Positions 45,344 to 54,542 of a DNA stretch of 64,000 bases are shown here, in pieces. This DNA comes from Owenia fusiformis (Eukaryota > Annelida > Polychaeta > Sabellida > Oweniidae), in NCBI GenBank assembly GCA_903813345.2, contig CAIIXF020000004.1, positions 29,267,986-29,331,985 of the forward strand, given 5' to 3'. The notes beneath the pieces were generated by a model. The model worked only from the letters and a program-made list of their open reading frames with translations. It was not told where the DNA came from and ran no database searches. Each line of letters starts with the position of its first letter. Positions within the stretch are counted from its first letter, which is position 1. The position numbers and the translations under genes were made by a program.

Positions 45344-46152
45344 TAGGCACGCAGTTTGAAAATCTGACAAACTGCGCGCATATTTCAAAATGTGAGACGG
45401 GGAGGACACGACTCCCAAAAAGAGCCAAAATACGAAAAATACAAGGTTAGTCTCGTTCTAAAGATAGTACCATTCTGTGAAGATGAACTTAATTTACTCA
45501 TAGTACTCAATGTTTTTCCCGATGTTAACCTAGTTATCTCAATATAAGGGTCTTAAATAACTTCTGAGTTGAAAATTTACAGTGTAAAGTTATATCTATG
45601 TCTTTTTATCGTCATTTGCCGTTTATTCAGCCATTGTGTCTGTGTATGCTAGAATATATATAGGATCACTCCATCTGATTAAAACAGCAAAGTTTGTGTT
45701 CAAAACAATAATACGCCATAAACGTGATTTAAACATTTTTCTTGTCAAACTGCGCGCCTATATTCACATGTATTTCCCAAACTGCGTGCCTAATATTTCA
45801 AAACTGCTTGCCTATCCAAGCTTGTATTGTATTATTAGAAAACATAAGCGCCATACAAGGCACATATGTGTCTAATAGTAGAACCCCATAATTGAAACCC
45901 TATGAGAGTCCATCCACCAAGATGGTGATCTGAAAATAAATGTTTTTTTCGTTCCCAACTTAATTGTCACTTCTATTATACATTTTGACTTTCAATATGA
46001 AAATCTCATAAAATCTGACGATAAAGCAAAATTTCCAAAGCTACATCGAAAACACCTACACGTACCTCTGTAGAAATTCCAGTGATGATATGTAGTTTTA
46101 ATAGTGTATGCGCACATATTGTAATTTCTGGCTAAAATAGGCGCGCAGTTTG
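45344..46152. repeat. Dispersed cluster of a 15-bp CAAACTGCGCGCCTA-like motif
   Basis: Six occurrences: TAGGCACGCAGTTTG at 45,344, CAAACTGCGCGCATA at 45,368, CAAACTGCGCGCCTA at 45,746, a GTGCCTA variant at 45,778, a CTTGCCTA variant at 45,799 and TAGGCGCGCAGTTTG at 46,138. The outermost two are in the opposite orientation to the inner four, so the block 45,344-46,152 has inverted ends. GC-rich words in an AT-rich background stand out. No coding frame is seen. Confidence 0.6.
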
Positions 46153-46349
46153 TGGTTTATTTCGTTTTAATCTCCTGATTATCTGTTTTATTTCGAAATA
46201 TTTTGAATTAAACTATTTTATTACAAAAATAAACATTTTATTACAAAAATAAACTATACAAAAATATGAATCTCCTCTGACATCACTGTTTAAATGGAGT
46301 TTCAAATATGAACTCATAAATTACACAAAATAGCTGCTATTCCATTCCG

Positions 46350-46790
46350 CAACTTTCATTTTGTGATACATTTTGCATTTACTTACTTTATTTACTTATT
46401 TACTTAGCCTACATAGCCTATAGCCCTATATAACAGTCATGTTTACCCATGATTGGAAATTAGAATAAAACCGCTCATCATTGTTCAAATAAAGTCCATG
46501 TGTCTTCAACCCAATAAAACTTCTACTATCTAGTATTTAGAACTCATTCTACAAATTTTTATTTATTTTGCAATACATTTTGCATTTACTTACTTTATTT
46601 ACTTATTTACTTAGCCTACATAGCCTATAGCCCTATATAACAGTCATGTTTACCCATGATTGGAAATTAGAATAAAACCGCTCATCATTGTTCAAATAAA
46701 GTCCATGTGTCTTCAACCCAATAAAACTTCTACTATCTAGTATTTAAAACTCATTCTACAAATTTTTATTTTGCAATGCATTTTGCATTT
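46350..46790. repeat. 207-bp tandem duplication
   Basis: Two near-identical units (ACTTACTTTATTTACTTATT at 46,381 and at 46,588) plus a partial third. Only a few bases differ, so the duplication is recent. Confidence 0.9.
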
Positions 46791-46981
46791 ATTATAAAAC
46801 AACTAATCACTGTTGATCAAATGAAAATTCAAATCGCACATCAATGCTAGGATGAAGAAATCTTAGATCAATGTGTCTACAACACAAGTAACTGCAATAT
46901 ACTTGTATATAGATAAAAAAGCGCTATTAGTAAGTCTCTCAATTATCATCTTATATCTCCTTTACCCATGCTTTCTTGTAC

Positions 46982-48762
46982 CTAATTTTTCTTCCTTCCC
47001 CTCTTAGGCATTACTTTGTATTTTGAAGTAATGTTTTTCATGTAAATCATGTCACTTGTTGGCATGTATTTTAGCATAGATGTGATGTCATGTATCTTAT
47101 CTAAAGATAGCTCTGGTTTTTGTTTTATCCTTTCCACTCTGGGCCATTCAATCTTGGAAAGCTTTGTTGGCGTTCCTGCATCATGTTTTCTTGTTGTTGG
47201 TCTGATGGATACATCTTCACTATATTCCTGAATGAAGGATGTTTTGTATTCCATGCTATATGGTGAGTTTGACATGTACTTTACATGTTTAACTTTGGTA
47301 TATGGTATCATGTTAAATCACCAGTTTTTTGCTGGCTTTTTAAAGTCATAGAAGCCCCTTTCTGCCATATTAATGACTTCGTAAGGAAGTAGGGCGTATA
47401 CAGTCTGCGGACTAAATATGTCCTTATTACTTAGGGCATTTTCAATAATACTGTGCATGCTGTCCACTTCTTGAATACTAGAATGTCCTGGTTCACAGTA
47501 TTTCTGTGTAATAGTTAGTGCTTTGTTTGGATTGTCTTGCATGTACTTTCTAAGTACATTCTTGATTGCCATACTTAATACAGAGTTTCTGTTTTGGCAG
47601 ACACATGAATCTGACCATAGCGTTATATGTCGAATTTCCTGGTTCTTTTCAATGACTTCATTCAATATGCATACTATAGCACTTGCTATCTCATTGCTCC
47701 CACGCCCACCTTCTGATTCATTCAATACACAACATATTCCGGATTTTCTACCATTTATTTTGACGTGACCTGTGACGTTATACGTAGCTAGTTTTCTTTT
47801 GTAGTAAAAACATCCAATGTTGGCTTTTGGGACTGTAATGACATTCTCCAGATCAACACATATAACTGCATGTGTTTCCTCATTTATCAACCTATCTTTA
47901 TCTCTCTCTGCTTTGGTCGCATCCTTACTTGCTTTATGGTTTGTATATTTTTCGAGAAGTTCATCTCCTATGGTATCATTTCTTTTTTTACATGCGTTGT
48001 ACTCCTCACATAGGTCACATAAGTCTTTTCGTGGTTGGTGAAATCCCAAATTAAATTCAGAGTTAAAGATATCACGATATACATGGATTTTGACTGGATC
48101 AAGTGTTTCTTGGGAGTAGAGGCGATACATTTTTGAGAGACTGAGGGAAGAATCTAGGTATTGACGTTTTGTCTTGGCCCTGCAATAATGGGATTCAACA
48201 ACAGGGAAAGACTTGATGTGTTTTCTCACTTCATTACGTTTTGCTTCAGGGATAAATCTTTTTCGATGTCTACCTGAGGCAGATCTTTTTGGGATACCAC
48301 TTTCTGGTTTATTTTCATGGAAATATGAAACTCTTCTAGCCGAAATGTCCAGGGTACTTAAATAGAAGTCTTTGCAAACTCGAACACTTTCATCTTTCAC
48401 GATGAAAAAATATCTTAATGTAAAGTTTCTCCTAGATTTTTGTTTATTTGTTCTTGTTCTAGTTTTCAATGTTTTCTTCGTAGTTTTGTTGTAAAAATTA
48501 CATTTCTCATTGTCATTCAACTTCCAAAAGTCACTATGTATTTCTTGTCTTTCTTTCGAGGAAATATTAAGACTGCACTTATATTTACACCTAAGACAAT
48601 CTTTTCTGTTTTTACTGATTTCCTCAACCTAAATCTACCTTTGGAATCAACATATTCGTGACCCGATTGTCTTAATCTTTTTCTTATATTACACTTCCAA
48701 TTTTCAATATCCCTTTGTCTTTTCCTGGCCCTAACAGGTGGTACATCCTTTTCATCAGGCAT
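46982..48762 (-). pseudogene. Transposase-like protein of the DUF7869 type, broken at two points
   Basis: A roughly 590-codon protein can be followed. The N-terminus (48,762, ATG) has basic ENWKCNIRKRLRQSG and SKGRFRLRK, then a Cys cluster (C-x2-C-x3-C near 48,590) and ERQEIHSDFW. The 400-codon middle has RVCKDFYLSTLDIS, CDLCEEYNACK, CVDLEN, FYYKRKLATYN, GRGSNEIASA, LWSDSCVCQNRN and GHSSIQEVDSMHSIIE. The C-terminus (46,982-47,311) begins IPYTKVKHVKY. This order is that of a large uncharacterised family with an RNase H-like core; candidate acidic residues are in VDLE, SDSC and EVDSMH. It is broken by one frame change between about 48,605 and 48,629 and by an in-frame TGA at 47,318-47,320, after which the same frame stays open for 111 codons. 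Inverted ends were not found, so whether it is a transposon or a former host gene is open. Confidence 0.6.
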
Positions 48763-48860
48763 TTAGATTAATTTAATTTTAGTGAGTATAGTCTTAATCT
48801 GCTGTCTTGATCCATGTACACTACAAGCTCTTTGCCATGATGTTTATCAACTCATGATTA

Positions 48861-49562
48861 CTACAATAAGAACAATCTCCAGTCTATGTGGGTATATCGG
48901 TCTCTGAAGTGCATATTGAACATCGGCAATGTCAGTGTTGGAAACAAACTTAGGCCAAAGTAGTACAGCTTGCCCACAACCTGAGTTGTTGCAAGTATCT
49001 CTAAAAATGTAAATTCGATTCCCTGGCAATCGATACAGAATAGATTCTCAAAGCGTTCACGACATAACACGTCCAGAAGTGATATAGCCGTTATACCTGT
49101 ATGCGATATATATAACTGTTCAATTCTATTGCAATGTCGTATTGCGGTTATGTCGTCTGGTACAAGATTATTGCAGTGCAAAAGACTTAAAATCTCAATA
49201 TTTGGCAAATGTCGCAGTACTATCAACGTTGACACTGGGCAAAAGTCTAATGATAACCATGTAATATTCTCCCCATTTGTTAAGGTATCAAATATGTAAA
49301 AATCAAAGTCAAATACAACTTCTCTATCGAATGAAGTGTTTGTTCCTAGAATGGAAAATTCATCTGAGTCTCTACACTTTTCTTTGATCAACTTTAAGTC
49401 GTCCTCATCTAAAGATGTGTTACTTATATTGATAATGCTCCAGTCTATAATTTTTGTAACTTCTTTGAATCGATCTGAAACTTTGCTTAAAGCTAGAAAG
49501 TCTGTTGGTTGAAGAAACTCAAATATCTTTTTCAAGAGTTCATTGGGTAAGAATTCTAACAT
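48861..49562 (-). CDS. F-box protein with leucine-rich-repeat-like C-terminus
   Basis: 233 codons, uninterrupted. Residues 1-40 form an F-box (LEFLPNELLKKIFEFL, then DFLALSKVSDRFKEV), the segment that docks on SKP1 in SCF ubiquitin ligases. The rest has irregular LRR-type strands (LRHLPNIEILSLLHCNNL, IEQLYISHTGI, CQGIEFT) that would present the substrate surface. I chose the ATG at 49,560-49,562; it is preceded by a textbook acceptor (TTTGTTTTCCAG|G). Upstream on the same strand a donor (CAAA|GTAAGT, 49,810-49,811) suggests a 248-bp 5' UTR intron. Such F-box genes are often multi-copy in invertebrates. The C-terminus is short for the group and could be truncated by the adjacent element that starts about 100 bp downstream. 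Substrate unknown. Confidence 0.65.
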   Translation of the reverse strand: MLEFLPNELLKKIFEFLQPTDFLALSKVSDRFKEVTKIIDWSIINISNTSLDEDDLKLIKEKCRDSDEFSILGTNTSFDREVVFDFDFYIFDTLTNGENITWLSLDFCPVSTLIVLRHLPNIEILSLLHCNNLVPDDITAIRHCNRIEQLYISHTGITAISLLDVLCRERFENLFCIDCQGIEFTFLEILATTQVVGKLYYFGLSLFPTLTLPMFNMHFRDRYTHIDWRLFLL

Positions 49563-49811
49563 CCTGGAAAACAAAGCATCGGTCTAATTTTAAACTAAAA
49601 TATCATTCAGTAAAATGATTAAATGTCATATTGTTCTATCTCCAACATGTTTTTTGTAAAATCTTCAATCTGTCTACATACAGACACAACATGGAGAAGT
49701 TTATGGTATCAAAATGATCTTTATGATAGAAGATGATACTAGGAATGTAAACTATGGTGAATCAAATATATAAAGGTTCATTAATATGACAAAAACGTTT
49801 TTCAAACTTAC

Positions 49812-49860
49812 TTTGTTGTTTTCTTTTTGCCACCATCTTAACTTTTGGTCACATGACAAA
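49812..49860 (-). promoter_or_regulatory. Probable 5' UTR exon and promoter of the F-box gene
   Basis: A short non-coding first exon would end at the GTAAGT donor (49,811). Just upstream are AAGATGGTGGC, one base from the YY1 core AAGATGGCGGC that often lies near start sites, and GTCATGTGACC, a CATGTG E-box type site. An ATG in this exon is out of phase with the F-box frame. No TATA box in the expected place. Confidence 0.4.
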
Positions 49861-50924
49861 TTCAACAGATTTCATTGGTCAAGGACATAGGGTAACATAG
49901 TATGGAGCAGATTATCAGAAAAGTGGAAATAGAACAGTTTGCCACTTGTTATATATTTATTTAAATAGAGATAGGACATTTTAACATTTAACTTCACAAG
50001 AAGTATGTCTCAGAACCATATATCTAACATTATATTACTTTTTGCCGAAATGGACATAGAACATTATAACACTGAGGGGACGATATATGTTGTTGTTTAA
50101 TTGAAAAAAGTAAAAAATATGAGAAAAAAGTAAAAAATATGAGAAAAAAGCTGACCCCTACATCACTTTGGCCTACTTTTGACCACATTTGATCTACTTT
50201 TTTTAAAAATTGAAATACACCTTCCTTGAGAGTTTTAATTGCCCTTCAATATGGTATCTTACTTTTTACAATACCTCTTCAACTTTGGAAACAGCGAGGG
50301 GGGTCATCTGTCAATTAGTGTTATGAAAAGTAGGTTGTACACATTAGGGTTAAACAAATACTTTTTGAAAAAACGTGTCTAATTGTGTTAAGATCTAATA
50401 CACATTTCCGATAAAACGAACCATCTTTTGATCCATCAGAGAAACTATAATTTATTGGCTAAATTGATGATGTTATTGGTTGTAGGTAGCAATCTGTTCA
50501 TGCAAAAATCGTATTTACTTATTGCCAATTATAAAAAAGTACAACCTATATATATTTTTTTAGTTAAATTTTAGTAGAAGTACTACCAAAATTCAATGTG
50601 ATGGGTGAAATCTATTTATTCACAAATATAATTTCAAGTGATAATATACAACATCTTGGCAAATTCATATATCATTCATTTAGTAATTTATAATAATCTG
50701 CATATTCTGTACACCACACTTTAAAACATTTCAAAAAAATTTTCCTCTTGTATTCTTTAATAATGCATATGAATCTTGAATATTTTCTGTAGGTGTTTTA
50801 GTTTAAGTGAGCAATTAAGTAAGGTAAATATTTTAGTGAGTAGTTCTAAGTAATGTAATCATATTATGTCATGTATGTTATGTTATGTAATCAATATGTC
50901 AAAAGTTTTTTATTTTTATTTCAG
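49861..50924. other. AT-rich non-coding stretch, probably intronic
   Basis: Contains a duplicated GTAAAAAATATGAGAAAAAA word at 50,108-50,150 and a few GACC(C/T)CTAC words. No exon could be supported before the one at 50,925. Confidence 0.4.
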
Positions 50925-51017
50925 ACACTTATGATGCTGCTGTTGCAACAGGTTGTTTTATTAACGCCCATGTGACGAAAGAGTGTTTTCCTGAGTTAAC
51001 CCGCATCATCAAACCTG
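50925..51017 (+). CDS. Isolated exon of a METTL27-like methyltransferase
   Basis: 93 bp between a strong acceptor (long T-rich tract then TTTCAG) and a strong donor (CCTG|GTATGT). In phase it reads TYDAAVATGCFINAHVTKEC followed by FPELTRIIKP and a Gly completed by the next exon. This fits the segment of METTL27 (WBSCR27)-like class I S-adenosylmethionine-dependent methyltransferases that follows the SAM-binding motif: YD.....G.F..GHV....L.EL.R..KPGG. The exons encoding the GCGTG loop and the C-terminus were not found within several kb on either side, so either the gene has long TE-filled introns reaching outside the window, or this is a stranded exon. Substrate unknown. Confidence 0.6.
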
Positions 51018-51455
51018 GTATGTTATCATTGTTTTATCAATTCTAGATTATCTAATTGAATAATGTCATGACATGAAGCACTTTCTGTAATCTGATCAGA
51101 CTATAGATTAATCTGTACATTATTTATCATGCCCTCATACAGTATGTGTGATTTAATTGTTAAAATTTAAAACAAAAAAATATCAATTGGAACAAGTGGA
51201 CAATTACTTCATAACAAATCGTTTCTAGGTCCAATATGAAAAATGCTTCCTTGTCATTACTCTTAAATAATAACGATACATCTTTATGTTGTTTTATTAT
51301 ATAAAAATGACTTTTCAAACTTTGTATATGGTATTTTATTTTTCAAAACATGGAACCTACACAACCCATGGGTGTCTCTTTCATGTCACTGTTAACACGT
51401 ATTTAGTGCCCCACACACAATTTTGTCGCCGATTTTGATGTGTTGTAGAAAAAGG
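51018..51455. other. AT-rich non-coding stretch, probably intronic
   Basis: No further exon recognised after the donor at 51,018. Confidence 0.4.
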
Positions 51456-52375
51456 GAACACCTCCGTCCGTCCGTCCAGGCAATAACTCAAATACCATTT
51501 GCCCGATTTGGCCGCTCATTTCAAAATGGCCGCCATTTTAGTGCCGATTTTACAGTAATTTAGGTGCAATATGTAAAACTGTAATAGCAATATGTTTTAA
51601 ATGTAAAAAAATTATAAAGAACATTAATAAAGCTACAAATGGCAGCCATCTTGAAAAATGGCGACCTTTACTCGTTATTTTACGATTTTTGCTGTAGCTC
51701 GAACTTGTTCATATTTGGTATGTGAATGCTATAAGCAGGGCACACTGTCTAATGACACTTTTGGTAGAAGGTTGCCATTTTGAAAAATGGCCGCCACTCT
51801 TACATATTTTATTATAACTCGAAAAGTAGTGGAGCGATTTTGTTTATATTTGGTATGTGAATACTAAAAGCTGGCACACTGTCTAATGACACTTTTGGTA
51901 GAAGGTTGCCATTTTGAAAAATGGCCGCCACTCTTACATATTTTATTATAACTCGAAAAGTAGTGGAGCGATTTTGTTTATATTTGGTATGTGAATACTA
52001 AAAGCTGGCACACTGTCTAATGACACTTTTGGTAGAAGGTGGCAATTTTGAAAAATGGCCCCATTTTAACATATTTTACTATAACTTGAAAAGTAGTTCA
52101 GCGATTTTGTTCATATTTGGTATGTTTCATATTTTATATGTGAATACTATAAGCATGGCACTCTGTCTAATGACACTTTGGGTAGTTGGTGGCCATTTTG
52201 AAAAATGGCCACCATTTTTACGTTTTTTACTATAACTTGAAAAGTAATGAAGCGATTTTGTTCATATTTGATTTGGATACTCATGAGCCTTGCACACTGT
52301 CTCATGACACTTCTGATAGTAGGCGGCCATTTTAAAAAATGGCTGTCATTTTTACATTTTTTACTATAACTCGAA
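51456..52375. repeat. TATAACTC satellite, locus 4
   Basis: Opens with CCGTCCGTCCGTCCAGGCAATA and contains about seven units. Three consecutive boundaries at 51,761, 51,895 and 52,029 give a period of exactly 134 bp, and the two units between them are almost identical, so part of this array was recently homogenised. It resumes at 53,793 beyond an inserted element. Confidence 0.9.
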
Positions 52376-53792
52376 CGAACTCCTATGCAGTGTCTCGGTA
52401 TAGACACTGTGGCGGGCAGACGAAGAAAATCCCAAAAATTTGGGGAAAATAGTTCCCCTTTTCATCATATACGAGGGTTGATCATAAAGTTCTCATAATA
52501 TCTCTCTAATTTCTTTATTTTTCAATATATTCTACTGAAATTTTCACAGAATGTGCAGCATAGAATGTCTTATTAATTCAGCAAATTTTTTTTAGTTTAA
52601 TAGAAATATTAAATAAGAAATGGTTGCCATAGTAACGAGAAATCAAGGCACCCGGGGCAAATAAAAAGAATTGAGAGAATGAGCTTAATTAACCATGTTT
52701 ACATACATAATAAACTCTCATGAATTACGAAACATGTTAAAATGTTAACTTGAATATGTTGTAAAGTGCTTTAACAATTAAATAAATCGATAGTGTAAAT
52801 TGTATGATGTCAAAGGGGGTGCTTCCATGCTCCATTAGATGTGATACCAGAGTCTGAGACTCAAAGCTTAGGATCAGAAATGACTAAGTAAGAGAATGTG
52901 ATAGATGCAGAGATCTTCAGAAAAATAAAATTCATACTGATAAAATGTTATGTTAAGTTTGTAAGATCCTCTGGTCAGACTAAACATGATCTAAAACAAA
53001 TATATTGCTAAGATATCAACAAAATTACACCCTTTGTGTGGTCTGTACATGTTAAAAATGAACTAAAGGGGCAAAATCAATTTTTCTCAGGATATTTGAC
53101 AAAACAGTCACGGGTCTAAGTCGCTTCTAATGAAGCATAACAATCATCAATTATGAGATCACACAATTCACATGACCATTATAATAGTTCACAACAGCCA
53201 AGAGCCCATATTATTTGACAATTTAATGTGTTTGATAGCTCATTTGACAACTTATATTGTATCTAAACAGGATTAATGGGGGCTATTCTAGCTAGTTTTT
53301 TTATTTGCCCCGGGTGCCTTGATTTCAAGTTACTATGGCAACCATTTCTTATTTAATATTTCTATTAAATGCTACACATTCTGTAAAAATTTCATAGGAA
53401 AATATTGAAAAATAAAGAAATTAGAGAGATATTATGAGAACTTTATGATCAACCCTTGTGTATGTGGTCAATTTTGACACAACTTATAAAATATGTATTC
53501 ATAAATGTTCCCCAAACATTATTTTGTCAAAATATTTCAAAGTTATTGAAATGTGAGAAGAAATCACCGCGGAAGGAATTCTGAGTAAAAGTTGTGTTGA
53601 TAATAGTTTACCGCACGTGTTGTTTATTAGTTAATATGCGCAATTCGACCAATGAAATTGTCTAAATTTTACAATCACGCGACCTGAGCATGGGACTAGA
53701 ACCAATCACATCAGTTGTTTATTATGAAGTTACCATGCTTACGGTGAGATACCTGCCCGCCGCAGTTATATTATCACTGCACGGGAGTTCGC
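52376..53792. mobile_element. Non-autonomous element with 8-bp target duplication (hAT-like)
   Basis: Inserted in a satellite unit: AACTCGAA at 52,368-52,375 is repeated at 53,793-53,800, and the satellite continues in register. The ends are inverted: CGAACTCC(T/C)(A/G)TGCAGTG, then a variable gap, then CTG(T/C)GGCGGGCAG. An 8-bp duplication is typical of hAT elements, but the termini are not the standard hAT CAG(G/A)G, so the family is uncertain. About 430 bp belong to the element itself; the rest is a nested MITE. No transposase. Confidence 0.6.
52472..53460. mobile_element. Tc1/mariner-type MITE nested in the preceding element
   Basis: TA on both sides (52,470-52,471 and 53,461-53,462). 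Terminal inverted repeats of about 200 bp begin C(G/A)AGGGTTGATCATAAAGTT and contain GCACCCGGGGCAAATAAAAA further in. The roughly 600-bp interior has no transposase. Confidence 0.85.
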
Positions 53793-54060
53793 AACTCGAA
53801 AAGAAGTGGAGCGATTTTGTTCACATTTGCTATATGAATACTCTAAGCATGGCACATTGTCTAATAAAACTTTTGGGAGTAGTCGGCCATTTTGAAAAAT
53901 GGCCACCATTTTTATGTGTGTTATTTTACAAGTAAATGTGTGTGATTTTTAAAAAATTTTTTAGGTGGCTACTTAAAAGCATATTATTTCTTCTGATGAC
54001 AACTTGGCTAGTGAGCAACCATTTTGAAAATGGTGGCCTTTCTGGTGTGTTGTTTTATGA
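53793..54060. repeat. TATAACTC satellite, locus 4 continued
   Basis: Two further units (GAGCGATTTTGTTCACATTT, AAAATGGCCACCATTTTTA), the right-hand remainder of the array interrupted at 52,375. Confidence 0.8.
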
Positions 54061-54540
54061 TATTTGCTATATATTTGTTTGTAAAAATGCCAGCCATTTC
54101 TGTTCGATGGGATTCGCTACGCTTTGGCGTTGCCATTGTTCTGGTTTATATTTAATCTTGCTCGTCAATGTGTAGGGCCTCTTTTGGATTATTTCCCCCT
54201 CTCAATTGTATTTATTGGAAACTTATTACAACTAACACTTGGTAAAAACGTAAAAATAATATAGAATAAAATGTTTAATATACTGCTAAATAAGTTGCAT
54301 TAAGAGAGAATCGTAGAGAATATTTTTTCCTGTATAGTAGGCAGTTATTTGTTGTATTATAGCGGAAAAAAATATAATACGTATTTTGAAGTTTTATTTT
54401 TGATTTAATAATATTATTCGTGTATTATTTAAAGGGAACAACATATAATGCCATATAATATAGAATAATATTTTTGTCAGGAGCAAATAATATGTTGGTA
54501 TTGCAATCAAAAACCGATTATACGCGTTTATTTTCGAGCC
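54061..54540. other. AT-rich stretch
   Basis: Very AT-rich with many TAATATA words; no gene or structured repeat seen. Confidence 0.4.
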
Positions 54541-54542
54541 GT

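Noticed and set aside
46381-46790. Possible LTR pair made by the 207-bp direct repeats
   Set aside because: The units abut each other with no internal region and have no TG...CA ends; a simple tandem duplication explains them.
47318-47320. Selenocysteine or programmed read-through at the in-frame TGA
   Set aside because: No selenoprotein context or visible stem-loop, and the gene also carries a frame change, so plain decay is simpler.
46982-49562. F-box frame and DUF7869-type frame as one gene
   Set aside because: Each has its own start and ordinary family ends, with about 100 bp and stops between them; no splice sites joining them were seen.
53690-53935. 81-codon plus-strand frame beginning MGLEPITS
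   Set aside because: It spans the end of an inserted element and satellite units; no domain and no conservation between satellite units.
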